Source: Leptothoe sp034932105
GTDB lineage: Bacteria > Cyanobacteriota > Cyanobacteriia > Phormidesmidales > Phormidesmidaceae
NCBI RefSeq assembly: GCF_034932105.1
Contig: NZ_JAYGIG010000123.1
Location: forward strand, 1 to 64,000
Direction of reading: 5' to 3'
DNA: 64,000 nucleotides
Of the stretch, positions 45,093 to 54,279 are shown one piece after another (the first letter of the stretch is position 1; every line of letters begins with the position of its first letter). The notes under the pieces are model-generated. The model was not told the DNA's origin. It did not search any database and was given only the letters and a program-made list of their open reading frames with translations. The position numbers and the translations under genes were made by a program.

Positions 45093-46379
45093 GTGCTTGA
45101 TCTAAAGCTGATTCGACAAAATCCTGACCATGTGGCAGCGGCCTTAGCCAAGCGCAGCGGCGACTATGCTCCGGCACTCTCTGAGCTGCAAACCCTGGAT
45201 CATGAGCAAAGGGAATTGGAGGGGGTGCGATCGCAACTCCAAGCCAACAGTAACGAAATTGGCAAAGCCGTCGGCATCCAGATCAAAGGCGGTGCCGATC
45301 CCCAGGGCGACGAAGTCAAAGCCCTACGAGACCAGGGTAACCAAATCAAAAAAGAACTCGCCGAACTAGAGCCCAAAGAAAAAGAACTCAAGACCAAAAT
45401 CCACAACCTCCTACTCACACTACCCAACCTGCCCAACGACAGCACCCCCGCAGGCAAAACTGAAGACGACAATGTGGAAGTCCGGCGCTGGGGCGATGAC
45501 CTCATTCCCCAAGGCGATGGTTTTCTCCCCCACTACGAACTGGGCGAAAAGCTGGGCATCATGAACTTCGAGCGCTCCGTCAAAATCGCCCAGAGTCGCT
45601 TTGTCACCCTGATCGGTGCTGGTGCCGCCCTCGAACGAGCCCTGATCCAGTTCATGCTCGACCGCCACACCCAATCGGGCTACACCGAAATTTTGCCCCC
45701 CATCCTGGTCAACTCCGCCTCCCTCACCGGATCAGGCCAGCTGCCCAAGTTTGCCGAAGACAGCTTTAAATGTGCCGACGACGACCTCTGGCTCACCCCC
45801 ACCGCCGAGGTACCCCTCACCAATATGCACCGCAGCGAAATCCTCACCGAGGATGAGCTACCCATCAACTACTGCGCCTACACCCCCTGTTTCCGTCGGG
45901 AAGCAGGCAGCTACGGCCGCGATACCCGTGGCCTGATCCGGCTGCATCAGTTCAACAAGGTAGAAATGTTCAAGTTCGTCCACCCAGACACCTCATTTGA
46001 CGAACTCGAAGCCCTCACCCAAGACGCCGAAGATATTCTGCAGCAGCTCAAACTGCCCTACCGAGTCATCGCCCTATGCACTGGCGACATGGGCTTTTCC
46101 GCCACCAAAACCTACGACCTAGAAGTATGGCTACCATCAGCCAACCGCTACCGTGAAATCTCCAGCTGCTCCAACTGCGTTGATTTCCAAGCCCGCCGAG
46201 CCGACATTCGATTCAAAGTACCCGGCCAAAAGGGCACCCAGTTCGTCCACACCCTCAATGGGTCGGGCCTGGCCATTGGCCGCACCATGGCCGCTATTCT
46301 CGAAAACTACCAACAATCCAACGGCAGTGTGAAAGTACCCGACGTGCTCCAAACCTACCTAGGACGGGATTTCCTTTAA
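45093..46379 (+). CDS. serS: Seryl-tRNA synthetase
   Basis: A 428-residue class II synthetase. The N-terminal coiled-coil arm (residues about 25-105) binds tRNA. Class II motif 2 is PCFRREAGSYGRDTRGLIRLHQF, and motif 3 is NGSGLAIGRTMAAILENYQ. The start is a GTG at 45093 (reads MLDLKLIRQNPDHV), in line with the normal family start. Aminoacylates tRNA-Ser, and also tRNA-Sec where present. Confidence 0.96.
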   Translation: MLDLKLIRQNPDHVAAALAKRSGDYAPALSELQTLDHEQRELEGVRSQLQANSNEIGKAVGIQIKGGADPQGDEVKALRDQGNQIKKELAELEPKEKELKTKIHNLLLTLPNLPNDSTPAGKTEDDNVEVRRWGDDLIPQGDGFLPHYELGEKLGIMNFERSVKIAQSRFVTLIGAGAALERALIQFMLDRHTQSGYTEILPPILVNSASLTGSGQLPKFAEDSFKCADDDLWLTPTAEVPLTNMHRSEILTEDELPINYCAYTPCFRREAGSYGRDTRGLIRLHQFNKVEMFKFVHPDTSFDELEALTQDAEDILQQLKLPYRVIALCTGDMGFSATKTYDLEVWLPSANRYREISSCSNCVDFQARRADIRFKVPGQKGTQFVHTLNGSGLAIGRTMAAILENYQQSNGSVKVPDVLQTYLGRDFL

Positions 46380-46474
46380 CCGATTCCCCCCCACCTATAC
46401 AACTAGGACGGTAGAATGGTGCTTAGTGGCGAATTCCATAGCTTTCCACCACTTATTCTTTTTTACTGCCATTT

Positions 46475-47569
46475 ATGTCTGCTCTGGCCCTGATCTCTGT
46501 AATTGCACTGCTGATTTTTGTACATGAGTTAGGCCACTTTTTGGCAGCTCGGCTGCAAAGCATCCACGTTAACCGCTTTTCCATTGGCTTTGGTCCCATC
46601 CTCTGGAAGTACCAAGGGTCACGCACAGAATATGCCCTGCGGGCATTACCCCTCGGCGGCTTCGTGGGATTTCCCCTCGATGACGACCCCAACAACGGAT
46701 TTGCCCCTAACGATCCAGACCTGCTGCAAAACCGTCCAGTGATGGACCGCGCCATTGTCATGAGTGCCGGGGTAATTGCCAACCTATTGTTTGCGTACCT
46801 CGTTTTTGTCATTCAGTTCGCCAGCGTAGGGATACCCGAAAGCTTTGAAGTTCAGCCTGGGGTGATCATTCCCCAAGTTATGTCCACCACCTCGCCCGCC
46901 GCCAAGGCGGGAATTAAAGCTGGGGACATTATTTTTTCCGTTAATGGTCAGCCCCTCGATCAAGGCGACGAAAATGTTCAGACCTTGATTGACGTAATCC
47001 AAAAAAGCCCCAATCAACCCGTCGATTTTCTAGTCAAACGGGGCAAAAAGGAGCTGAACTTCACCGTTACTCCAGATATTTCCCCTGAAGGTAAGCCCGT
47101 CATTGGGGTGCAGCTATACCCCAATGAAAAGGTCAACTACAAGCGGTCCAACAATCCTATCGAGATCCTCAAGTTGGCGGCCGAAGCCTTCCAAAATGTC
47201 TTTGTCCGTACAGCCCAAGGATTTCTCGATCTGGCAACGAACTTTTCAGAAGTGTCAGGCCAGGTATCTAGCCCCGTTGGCATTGTGGACCAAGGCCGGA
47301 CCATGGTAGACACCGATTTTACTAGCCTGTTTCGCTTCACCGCTTTAATTAGCGTGAACCTGGCCATCATTAACATCCTCCCCCTACCTGCCCTAGACGG
47401 TGGCCAATTAGCCTTTTTACTAGTCGAAGCCCTAACCGGCAAGCCCCTACCCCGACGCATTCAAGAAAGTGTCATGCAAACTGGACTGCTGCTGTTCTTA
47501 GGGTTAGGTGGCATGCTCATTGCCCGAGATATTTCACGTCTAGAAATTTTCCAGAACGTTTTTCAATAG
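46475..47569 (+). CDS. rseP: Site-2 zinc protease (RseP/S2P family)
   Basis: A 364-residue intramembrane metalloprotease. The HExxH motif is in FVHELGHFLAARL (about 15), a PDZ domain lies at about 125-200 (PAAKAGIKAGDIIFSVNGQP), and the LDG motif is in LPLPALDGGQLAFLLVEAL near residue 310. It cuts transmembrane regulators such as anti-sigma factors. The protein starts directly at the first membrane helix, so the ATG at 46475 fits. Confidence 0.93.
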   Translation: MSALALISVIALLIFVHELGHFLAARLQSIHVNRFSIGFGPILWKYQGSRTEYALRALPLGGFVGFPLDDDPNNGFAPNDPDLLQNRPVMDRAIVMSAGVIANLLFAYLVFVIQFASVGIPESFEVQPGVIIPQVMSTTSPAAKAGIKAGDIIFSVNGQPLDQGDENVQTLIDVIQKSPNQPVDFLVKRGKKELNFTVTPDISPEGKPVIGVQLYPNEKVNYKRSNNPIEILKLAAEAFQNVFVRTAQGFLDLATNFSEVSGQVSSPVGIVDQGRTMVDTDFTSLFRFTALISVNLAIINILPLPALDGGQLAFLLVEALTGKPLPRRIQESVMQTGLLLFLGLGGMLIARDISRLEIFQNVFQ

Positions 47570-47693
47570 TTTTCCAGAGGTAGAGCCATGCCCTACCCCC
47601 ACTGCTCCTTCAAAACAGAGTTGGGGTAGGGATTTAAGGTTTAACACACCAAAATTTGGCCCATTCAGTCTTCAGTCAGCCCCCTAATCCTCT

Positions 47694-48410
47694 GTGACCA
47701 CCGCCCAGACCAAACGCCCCCGCCTCACCCAAAAACGCCGGGCCTTACTGATTCTCGAATGCCTCAAGGAACTCTACCCTGAGGCCCCCTGCTCCCTTGA
47801 CTACGAAAATCCACTGCAGCTGCTGATCGCCACCATGCTGTCAGCCCAATGCACCGACGCTCGGGTCAACCTAGTCACCCCGGCTCTGTTTGAGCGCTTT
47901 CCAACGGTGACAGACTATGCCGAAGCTGAGGTGACTGAGATTGAATCCTACGTCAAATCAACCGGCTTCTATCGCAATAAAGCCAAAAATATTCAGGCCG
48001 CCTGCGAAAAACTCATCCTCGATTTTGGCGGTGAAGTCCCCCAATCCATGGACGAGTTAACCAGCCTGCCGGGGGTAGCTCGTAAAACCGCTAACGTAGT
48101 GCTGGCCCATGCCTTTGGCATCAACGCGGGGGTGACCGTAGACACCCATGTAAAACGCATCACCAACCATCTCGGCCTGACCAAACACGATGCCCCGGTC
48201 AAAATTGAGCAAGACCTGATGAAGCTGCTACCCCAACCAGATTGGGAGAACTGGTCTATTCGCCTGGTGTACCATGGCCGTGCTGTATGTGATGCCCGCA
48301 ATCCTGCTTGTGAACGTTGCCAGCTCTTGGAGTGGTGCCCGTCTGGACCCAGGCTAATCAAAGCCAAAACCTTAGCCAAAACCGCAAAATCCTCTGCCCA
48401 AAAGCCCTAG
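47694..48410 (+). CDS. nth: Endonuclease III (DNA glycosylase/AP lyase)
   Basis: A 238-residue base-excision repair enzyme. The helix-hairpin-helix LPGVARKTANVVL contains the catalytic Lys, VDTHVKR the catalytic Asp, and the C-terminal Cys residues (CDARNPACERCQLLEWC) bind the [4Fe-4S] cluster. The start is a GTG at 47694. A basic tail follows the cluster. 125 bp upstream of its start is the rseP stop, so they may be independent. Confidence 0.95.
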   Translation: MTTAQTKRPRLTQKRRALLILECLKELYPEAPCSLDYENPLQLLIATMLSAQCTDARVNLVTPALFERFPTVTDYAEAEVTEIESYVKSTGFYRNKAKNIQAACEKLILDFGGEVPQSMDELTSLPGVARKTANVVLAHAFGINAGVTVDTHVKRITNHLGLTKHDAPVKIEQDLMKLLPQPDWENWSIRLVYHGRAVCDARNPACERCQLLEWCPSGPRLIKAKTLAKTAKSSAQKP

Positions 48411-48519
48411 CCCTCACCCAGATCAGCAACGACGTAAAACATTTTTGCCAAAAATGATAATGTCCTCTAATATAAGAGACTGTGATAAATATCGGAACCT
48501 ATAGGAAACTATCAGCCCC

Positions 48520-48822
48520 ATGGCTAAGAAAGGTATGATTGCGCGCCAGCGTAAGCGCGAAAAGATAGTTGCAAAATATGCAGCTAAGCGTGAGGCCCTG
48601 ATGAAGGAATTTGATGCCGCTGGCTCCCAAGCACAGAAGCTAGAAATCCATCGTAAAATTCAACAGCTGCCCCGCGATAGCTCACCCATACGTTTACACA
48701 ATCGCTGTTGGTTGACGGGTCGTCCCCATGGCTACTATCGTGACTTTGGCCTCTGCCGTAATGCCCTCAGGGATATGGCCCACCAGGGTCTATTACCCGG
48801 TGTAGTTAAATCAAGCTGGTAG
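48520..48822 (+). CDS. rpsN: 30S ribosomal protein S14
   Basis: A 100-residue S14 of the long, zinc-free type (no CxxC pairs), starting MAKKGMIARQRKREKIV and ending with the conserved C-terminal HNRCWLTGRPHGYYRDFGLC and RDMAHQGLLPGVVKSSW. Single gene. A TATAAG-type -10 lies in the 48411-48519 spacer (near 48470). Confidence 0.97.
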   Translation: MAKKGMIARQRKREKIVAKYAAKREALMKEFDAAGSQAQKLEIHRKIQQLPRDSSPIRLHNRCWLTGRPHGYYRDFGLCRNALRDMAHQGLLPGVVKSSW

Positions 48823-48840
48823 CGATCAACTTCAAAAGTC

Positions 48841-48893
48841 AACAAACTATGCGTCCTGTTTGTCTAACGTACAAGCAGGGCGCATAGTTTGTT
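48841..48893 (+). terminator. Hairpin after rpsN
   Basis: AACAAACTATGCGTCCTG (48841-48858) faces CAGGGCGCATAGTTTGTT (48876-48893), an 18-bp stem with one G-T wobble, 18 bp past the rpsN stop. No long T-run follows, so it may be an RNA-end stabiliser as much as a terminator. Two tandem 20-bp copies of CCCAAATCTTGCATCCAATT follow at 48934-48973. Confidence 0.6.
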
Positions 48894-49058
48894 AAACGTA
48901 GCTTCAAGATTATAGATTCAAGGTTTGATCGCCCCCAAATCTTGCATCCAATTCCCAAATCTTGCATCCAATTCTAAATGACCTATCTTTAAAGTCCTAG
49001 CGCGCTCCCCGTCAGGGCATATTAAAAAAAATAGAAATCGTTAGTAGGGGGCTGAGTA

Positions 49059-50378
49059 ATGACAGAAAGTTCCAGAACAAACATCATTCAAGGCTCCTTA
49101 CGCAACATCTTGAGTGACCATTCACTTTCACAGTTCCCTATTCTGTCGCCACCCTTGCAAGACAACCCGAAATTTGATCCAACGATCAACATCGCTTTCC
49201 AGGCTTTGCTCCAATACCGACAGATTACCTGTCTACTGGTTGATCAAGAGCATCATCTCCTAAAGATCTACGGCGATGCTCTAGGGATACTTAAGGATGA
49301 AAAGGACATGCTATCTAAGGATGTGCTTAAGCTACTGCCTGCGCCCCTGCAAATTCCCACAAGCATTGTCCTCAAGCGAGCCCAGGATGATGGTACCGCC
49401 AAACTCGCTGGCTGTTCCTGTGCTATGGCGATACCTGATAGCCAGATTGGCAGCCAGATTGGCAGCCAATCTGACACCGTCACCATCGCCGCCAGCAGAC
49501 ATAACATCCACGAGACAACAGAAGTTCTCACCGTTTTAATTGAACGGGATCAACAGGAGTACTGGGAAGGGGCAGAAAATTCCCAAACGACAGAGCTGAT
49601 GGAAATGAATAGTCGTTTACGCGCCCAAGTATTAGAGCAACAGCAAACAGAACAAGAACTCGCCTATCAGGCCCAAGCGTTAGCCCGCTCCAACGCCGAC
49701 TTAGAAGAATTTGCCTACGTTGTTTCCCACGATCTGCAAGAACCCCTCAGGGCGATGACGGCCTTTTCCCAGCTATTAGAACAACGCTATGGTCAGCAGC
49801 TAGATTCATCGGCCCAACGATACATCACCCACATTGTTGACGGGGGCACCCGCATGAAAGCGATGATTGATGGCATTTTAGAACTCTCCCGCATCAATCA
49901 CAAACAACCTACCCATGCCCCCACCGACTTAAACCAGGCCCTAGAAATCGCTCTGGAAAATTTAGAACTCATGCGACGGGAAACCCAGGCAACCATTACC
50001 CATGGGGATTTGCCCACTCTGTTCATAGATAAAAACCACATCATACAGCTGTTGCAAAATCTGATCGGCAATGGGATAAAATTTCGAGGCCCAGAACCGC
50101 CCCATATCCACATCACCGCTGAACCGCAAGCTAACAAGTGGCTTTTTGCTGTCCATGACAATGGCATCGGCATTCCCCACGACCAGCAAAAACGAATTTT
50201 CAAGCTTTTTCAACGATTGCACAACCAGCAAGAACAAAAGGGTTACGGCATTGGTCTAGCCATCTGCAAAAGAATTGTTGAACATCATCAAGGCGACATA
50301 TGGCTGGAATCTTCCCCCGGAGAAGGGGCAATCTTCTATTTCACCCTTACCGTCAATGATTGCCAAAAAGAAGTTTAA
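49059..50378 (+). CDS. Sensor histidine kinase
   Basis: A 439-residue soluble kinase. The N-terminal 190 residues have no recognised sensor domain. A coiled coil (about 180-215) leads to the HisKA motif VVSHDLQEPLRAMTAFSQLL with the phospho-His, then the HATPase with the N box NLIGNGIKF, DNGIGIPHDQQKRIFKLFQR and GYGIGLAICKRIVEHHQG. The kinase core resembles that of cyanobacterial phytochrome-type kinases. It is probably paired with the regulator 90 bp downstream. Confidence 0.85.
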   Translation: MTESSRTNIIQGSLRNILSDHSLSQFPILSPPLQDNPKFDPTINIAFQALLQYRQITCLLVDQEHHLLKIYGDALGILKDEKDMLSKDVLKLLPAPLQIPTSIVLKRAQDDGTAKLAGCSCAMAIPDSQIGSQIGSQSDTVTIAASRHNIHETTEVLTVLIERDQQEYWEGAENSQTTELMEMNSRLRAQVLEQQQTEQELAYQAQALARSNADLEEFAYVVSHDLQEPLRAMTAFSQLLEQRYGQQLDSSAQRYITHIVDGGTRMKAMIDGILELSRINHKQPTHAPTDLNQALEIALENLELMRRETQATITHGDLPTLFIDKNHIIQLLQNLIGNGIKFRGPEPPHIHITAEPQANKWLFAVHDNGIGIPHDQQKRIFKLFQRLHNQQEQKGYGIGLAICKRIVEHHQGDIWLESSPGEGAIFYFTLTVNDCQKEV

Positions 50379-50468
50379 GGTTTGCTTCTGCGACAACCTA
50401 ATTCCCTCTAGGCTCGTTAGGATAATTCACATGGTGCCCAATCAGCATCAATATAGCTGACCAATGAG

Positions 50469-50894
50469 ATGGACGTAACTATTCTTCTAGTAGAAGATTC
50501 ACCTACCGATGCAGCTATTTTATCTGCGGCCCTGGATGATGTCGGCTGTCAGTGGCCTATCCAAATCGCTCAAACGGGTGACGACGCTTTAGCCCTGCTA
50601 GGACAAATTGACTGTAGGTCCCATGTCCATCCCCAGCTAATTTTGCTTGACTTAAATCTGCCGGGCAAAACCGGTCATGAAGTGCTTCGAGAAATCAAAC
50701 GGAACGAGGTATGGCAGGCTATCCCCACCATCGTGCTATCCAGCTCTGCCACTCCAAATGATATCTATAAAAGCTATCAACTCCACGCGAATGCTTACAT
50801 CACTAAGCCCACGAATTTTAGTGATTATCAGCTAATGGCTCAAAAAATTTACGACTTTTGGCTCAAAACAGCACAGTTACCAGCCCGTACCTAG
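50469..50894 (+). CDS. Rcp1-like single-domain response regulator
   Basis: A 141-residue CheY-like protein. VEDSPTDA, the phospho-Asp in LILLDLNLPGKTGHEVL, LSSSATPNDIYKSYQLHANAYITKPTNF (Ser and Lys switches) are intact. The long loop with PNDI..SY..HANAYI matches the Rcp1 family that pairs with phytochrome-type kinases. It lies 90 bp after the kinase and would take its phosphate. Confidence 0.88.
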   Translation: MDVTILLVEDSPTDAAILSAALDDVGCQWPIQIAQTGDDALALLGQIDCRSHVHPQLILLDLNLPGKTGHEVLREIKRNEVWQAIPTIVLSSSATPNDIYKSYQLHANAYITKPTNFSDYQLMAQKIYDFWLKTAQLPART

Positions 50895-51079
50895 GCGAGA
50901 TAACCGCTGATGATAATCAATCAGTGATCCATAGGCAAACACCCGACACCCATAGCATTAATTCATCTTAAGCTCTGTATAACTAAAATACCATCCAGGT
51001 GTTACGCAACTGGCCTAAGAATAGGTATTTTTGCGATATACAATTTATATCGAGTTTTCTTACTATATTTTTAACAACA

Positions 51080-51191
51080 TTCGGACAGTTTTTGATGGCC
51101 AACGGTAGAATGCGGGTTTCAGCCCTCTTCCGTAGCAACTCGGTTAACGAGAAATCAAGGGTTTCAGCACTTGTCCAAAAAAGTGTCCGAA
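51080..51191. mobile_element. Possible MITE or IS remnant
   Basis: TTCGGACAGTTTTTG (51080-51094) faces CAAAAAAGTGTCCGAA (51176-51191), imperfect terminal repeats 112 bp apart, with two copies of GGGTTTCAGC inside. This looks like the ends of an insertion sequence without its transposase. The rest of the 406-bp spacer 50895-51300 shows no gene. Confidence 0.45.
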
Positions 51192-51300
51192 CTATTGTTT
51201 AAACCACTTGAGATAGACCAGCCAGTGTAGGTTAGCTGCATATACTCAACTCTTTTTTACAACCCATTTATCTATCACATATACCTTTACGGAAACCCCT

Positions 51301-53796
51301 ATGACGGCAGGAATCGATGCATTGCTGATTGAAGATAATCTGTCGGATGCGCAACTCTTTCAAGAGCTTTTAACATCATCTGAGCTGATAGAAACAACGT
51401 TATATCATGCTGAACGCTTCAATGAAGCCATCCAGGCCTTGGCAGCTAACAACAATAACTTTGATGTGGTGCTATTGGACCTGTGTCTACCGGATGGCCA
51501 AGGTGTAGAACTGGTTAAGCAAATCAAAGCGTTAGTGCCCAAGATACCGGTCGTGGTGCTCACTGGCATTCAAGATCAAAATGTTGCCATTGCCGCCCTA
51601 AAAGAAGGGGCTCAAGACTATTTAGTCAAGTCAGATACGTTCTCTCCCGAACGGATCAAACGCTTAGGGTACGTAGATGTCGGCAATTTATTGGCTAAGA
51701 CTATTCAATATGCCATTGAGCGTACGGAACTCACGAAGAAGCTGGAAATTAGTGAAGAACGCTATGCCCTAGCGGTTCAAGGAGCTAATGACGGCATTTG
51801 GGACTGGGATCTGAAAGCGGACACCATCTGTTATTCCCGCCGCTGGAAAACAATGTTAGGTCTAGACAACAGTGACATTAGCGATAGCCCAGAGGAGTGG
51901 TTATCTCGAATCTATGCTGACGATCGGTCTGACTTTGAGCGCAAGCTGCAGGAACACCTGGATTTTCATTGGGTAAACTTTGCATGTGAGTATCGAATTT
52001 TACATAGTGATGGCAGCTATCGCTGGATGTTAACCCGTGGCATGGCGCTGTGGGACGAAACGGGATCTCCGTATCGGATTGCCGGTTCTCAAACGGACAT
52101 CACTGAGCGTAAGGAGCTAGAGCAATCTTTATATAAGGAAAAAGAACTGGCCCAAATCACCCTTCATTCCATCGGCGATGCCGTTATTACAACGGATGAG
52201 TACGGCCATATTAAAGACTTTAATCCGGTGGCGGAGAAGCTAACTGGATGGAAAGCAAAGGAGGCCAGACAGCGTTCGATTTCAGAGGTATGTCATATTG
52301 TTGATAGTAATACCGGACAACCACTGCAAAATCCGGCGCTGCAAGCCATAAAAGAGAAAAAAGTCATCAGCTTAAGTAATCACCCTACGTTGATTTCAAA
52401 AACAGGCGAAGAGTTTGGCATTGGTGACTCAGCTGCGCCAATTCGCTCCGCCACAGGAGAGGTTTTGGGCACCGTGCTTGTTTTTCATGATGTGACAGAG
52501 GAACGGGGCAGGGCAAAACAACTGGCTTGGCAAGCGACCCACGATTCCCTAACGGAGCTACTCAATCGAAAAAAGTTCATTCACTCCCTAGATGAGGCCA
52601 TTGATCAGCTGATGGAGCAAGAGTCTCAACACATGCTGTGCTACATGGACTTGGACCATTTTAAGGCGGTGAATGATACCTGTGGCCATGCGGCGGGAGA
52701 CCAGCTGTTGCGTCAGGTGGCAGACCTGTGGCGGGGGCAAATTCGTCAGACAGATATCTTGGCACGACTAGGGGGAGATGAATTTGGCTTGCTGCTGTAT
52801 AACTGTCAGTTGAGCCGTGCTACCCAAATTGCTGACTCATTTTGCCAAAGTATTCAAAGATATCGCTTTATGTATGATGGCAAGGTGTTTAATATTGGTG
52901 TTAGCGTTGGTATTGTTCCCATTAATTCCCACACCACCAGTAGTGAGCAGGTGATGCGACTGGCGGACACGGCCTGCTATGCGGCTAAAAATAAAGGTCG
53001 CAATCGGGTGCAGGTCTATCACCCAGACGACGACGGGATTCATCGTCAGACAGAAGATATTCAGTGGTTTTCTCGGGTGACTGAGGCCTTAGATGAGAAT
53101 CAGTTTCAGCTTTACTACCAGACCATTGAGGCCGCTGTTCCAGGGGCTTCGGATACTCGATTGTGCGAAATTCTACTGCGCTTGCCCCATCCTCAAACGG
53201 GAGAGATTTCACCGCCGATGGCATTTTTGCCAACGGCTGAGCGTTATAACCTCATGCCTCGGATTGATCGATGGGTGGTGGAAAGTTTTTTTACCTACTT
53301 GGCATCTCATCCACCTATTCCTAAGACTATTTACAGCGTGAACCTATCGGGCTCTAGTATCAATGATGAGAGCTTCATTGACTTCTTGGAGGAGCAGCTA
53401 AGAAAGTATCCGGTCAATCCCCAAATACTCTGTTTTGAGATTACGGAAACCCTGGCCATTGCTAACCTGCAAAAAGCGGTTGACCTGATCTTAAAGCTAA
53501 AAAAATTGGGCTGTCACTTTGCCCTGGATGATTTTGGTAGCGGCATGTCTTCGTTTAACTATTTAAAGCACCTACCCGTGGACTATCTTAAAATTGATGG
53601 CACCTTTGTTAAAGAATCCCCGACGGATGAGGTTCTGTGCGCCATGCTGCAATCGATTAATCACATTGGCCACATTATGGGGTTAAAAACAATTGCTGAA
53701 TATGTGGAAAACACAGCTGTCCTAGAAAAAGTGCAGACCCTGGGGATAGACTACGCCCAGGGCTATGCCATTAGCCGTCCTCAGCCGCTCCTGTAG
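51301..53796 (+). CDS. REC-PAS-PAS-GGDEF-EAL cyclic-di-GMP protein
   Basis: An 831-residue signalling protein. REC domain at 1-130 (LLIEDN, VLLDLCLPDG), PAS at about 155-280 and 285-400 with typical ITERKELEQ/VTEERGRAK linkers, GGDEF at about 410-580 with intact RLGGDEFGLLL, EAL at about 590-825 with EILLRL in place of EAL, DDFGSGMSSFNYL and QGYAISRP. It could both make and break c-di-GMP. The GGDEF motif is complete and the EAL side keeps its Glu and DDFG. It lies in the kinase/regulator cluster and likely receives the same input. Confidence 0.9.
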   Translation: MTAGIDALLIEDNLSDAQLFQELLTSSELIETTLYHAERFNEAIQALAANNNNFDVVLLDLCLPDGQGVELVKQIKALVPKIPVVVLTGIQDQNVAIAALKEGAQDYLVKSDTFSPERIKRLGYVDVGNLLAKTIQYAIERTELTKKLEISEERYALAVQGANDGIWDWDLKADTICYSRRWKTMLGLDNSDISDSPEEWLSRIYADDRSDFERKLQEHLDFHWVNFACEYRILHSDGSYRWMLTRGMALWDETGSPYRIAGSQTDITERKELEQSLYKEKELAQITLHSIGDAVITTDEYGHIKDFNPVAEKLTGWKAKEARQRSISEVCHIVDSNTGQPLQNPALQAIKEKKVISLSNHPTLISKTGEEFGIGDSAAPIRSATGEVLGTVLVFHDVTEERGRAKQLAWQATHDSLTELLNRKKFIHSLDEAIDQLMEQESQHMLCYMDLDHFKAVNDTCGHAAGDQLLRQVADLWRGQIRQTDILARLGGDEFGLLLYNCQLSRATQIADSFCQSIQRYRFMYDGKVFNIGVSVGIVPINSHTTSSEQVMRLADTACYAAKNKGRNRVQVYHPDDDGIHRQTEDIQWFSRVTEALDENQFQLYYQTIEAAVPGASDTRLCEILLRLPHPQTGEISPPMAFLPTAERYNLMPRIDRWVVESFFTYLASHPPIPKTIYSVNLSGSSINDESFIDFLEEQLRKYPVNPQILCFEITETLAIANLQKAVDLILKLKKLGCHFALDDFGSGMSSFNYLKHLPVDYLKIDGTFVKESPTDEVLCAMLQSINHIGHIMGLKTIAEYVENTAVLEKVQTLGIDYAQGYAISRPQPLL

Positions 53797-53854
53797 GGCT
53801 GAATCAGTTTTTTCCTGGGGATTCCGACCAGATTGTGGCAGCGCAAGATTTAGG

Positions 53855-54036
53855 CGTTGCTGATCCTTGAGATGATTTCATCGGCAAGATACTGGCATAG
53901 AGCATGGCTAACAGACCGGTTCGTCCTTTAAATCAGCAACGGCGAAATTCAGGCTCAGTCGGGGTCTTCAGAAAGAGCATTGCGCCATATTTCTTTAATA
54001 TCGCTATGGGCCCATAGCTCACAACATCGGTAATCG
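53855..54036. repeat. Inverted repeat and shared repeat in the 53797-54279 spacer
   Basis: CGTTGCTGAT (53855-53864) and ATCAGCAACG (53932-53941) enclose 67 bp, and CTCACAACATCGGTAATCG (54018-54036) is nearly the same as TCACAACATCGGTGATCG at 41139. Both look like dispersed non-coding elements. No gene is visible in this spacer. Confidence 0.5.
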
Positions 54037-54279
54037 CTGAAAGCCTTAGCTAACAATAGCTATATGGGGTGTAATCGGCTGAATGAATTTAACCAATGGC
54101 GATATTGCCATGGCTAAAGCAGGGAAAGACGTTACGCTTACTGAAAAACGTGAGAATCGTAGCTATGTTTGCTAGGATTGCCCCTATGCTCTGACTAATT
54201 GTTCCTAGGCTATAAGCTAATTGGCTTGGGGCAAAATGGCGACAGGTGATAGGGGCACGTCTCTGACAGGTGTTTGAGT

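Noticed and set aside
51002..51202. 67-residue frame across the MITE-like element
   Set aside because: It is formed by the repeat sequence and lacks a start signal.
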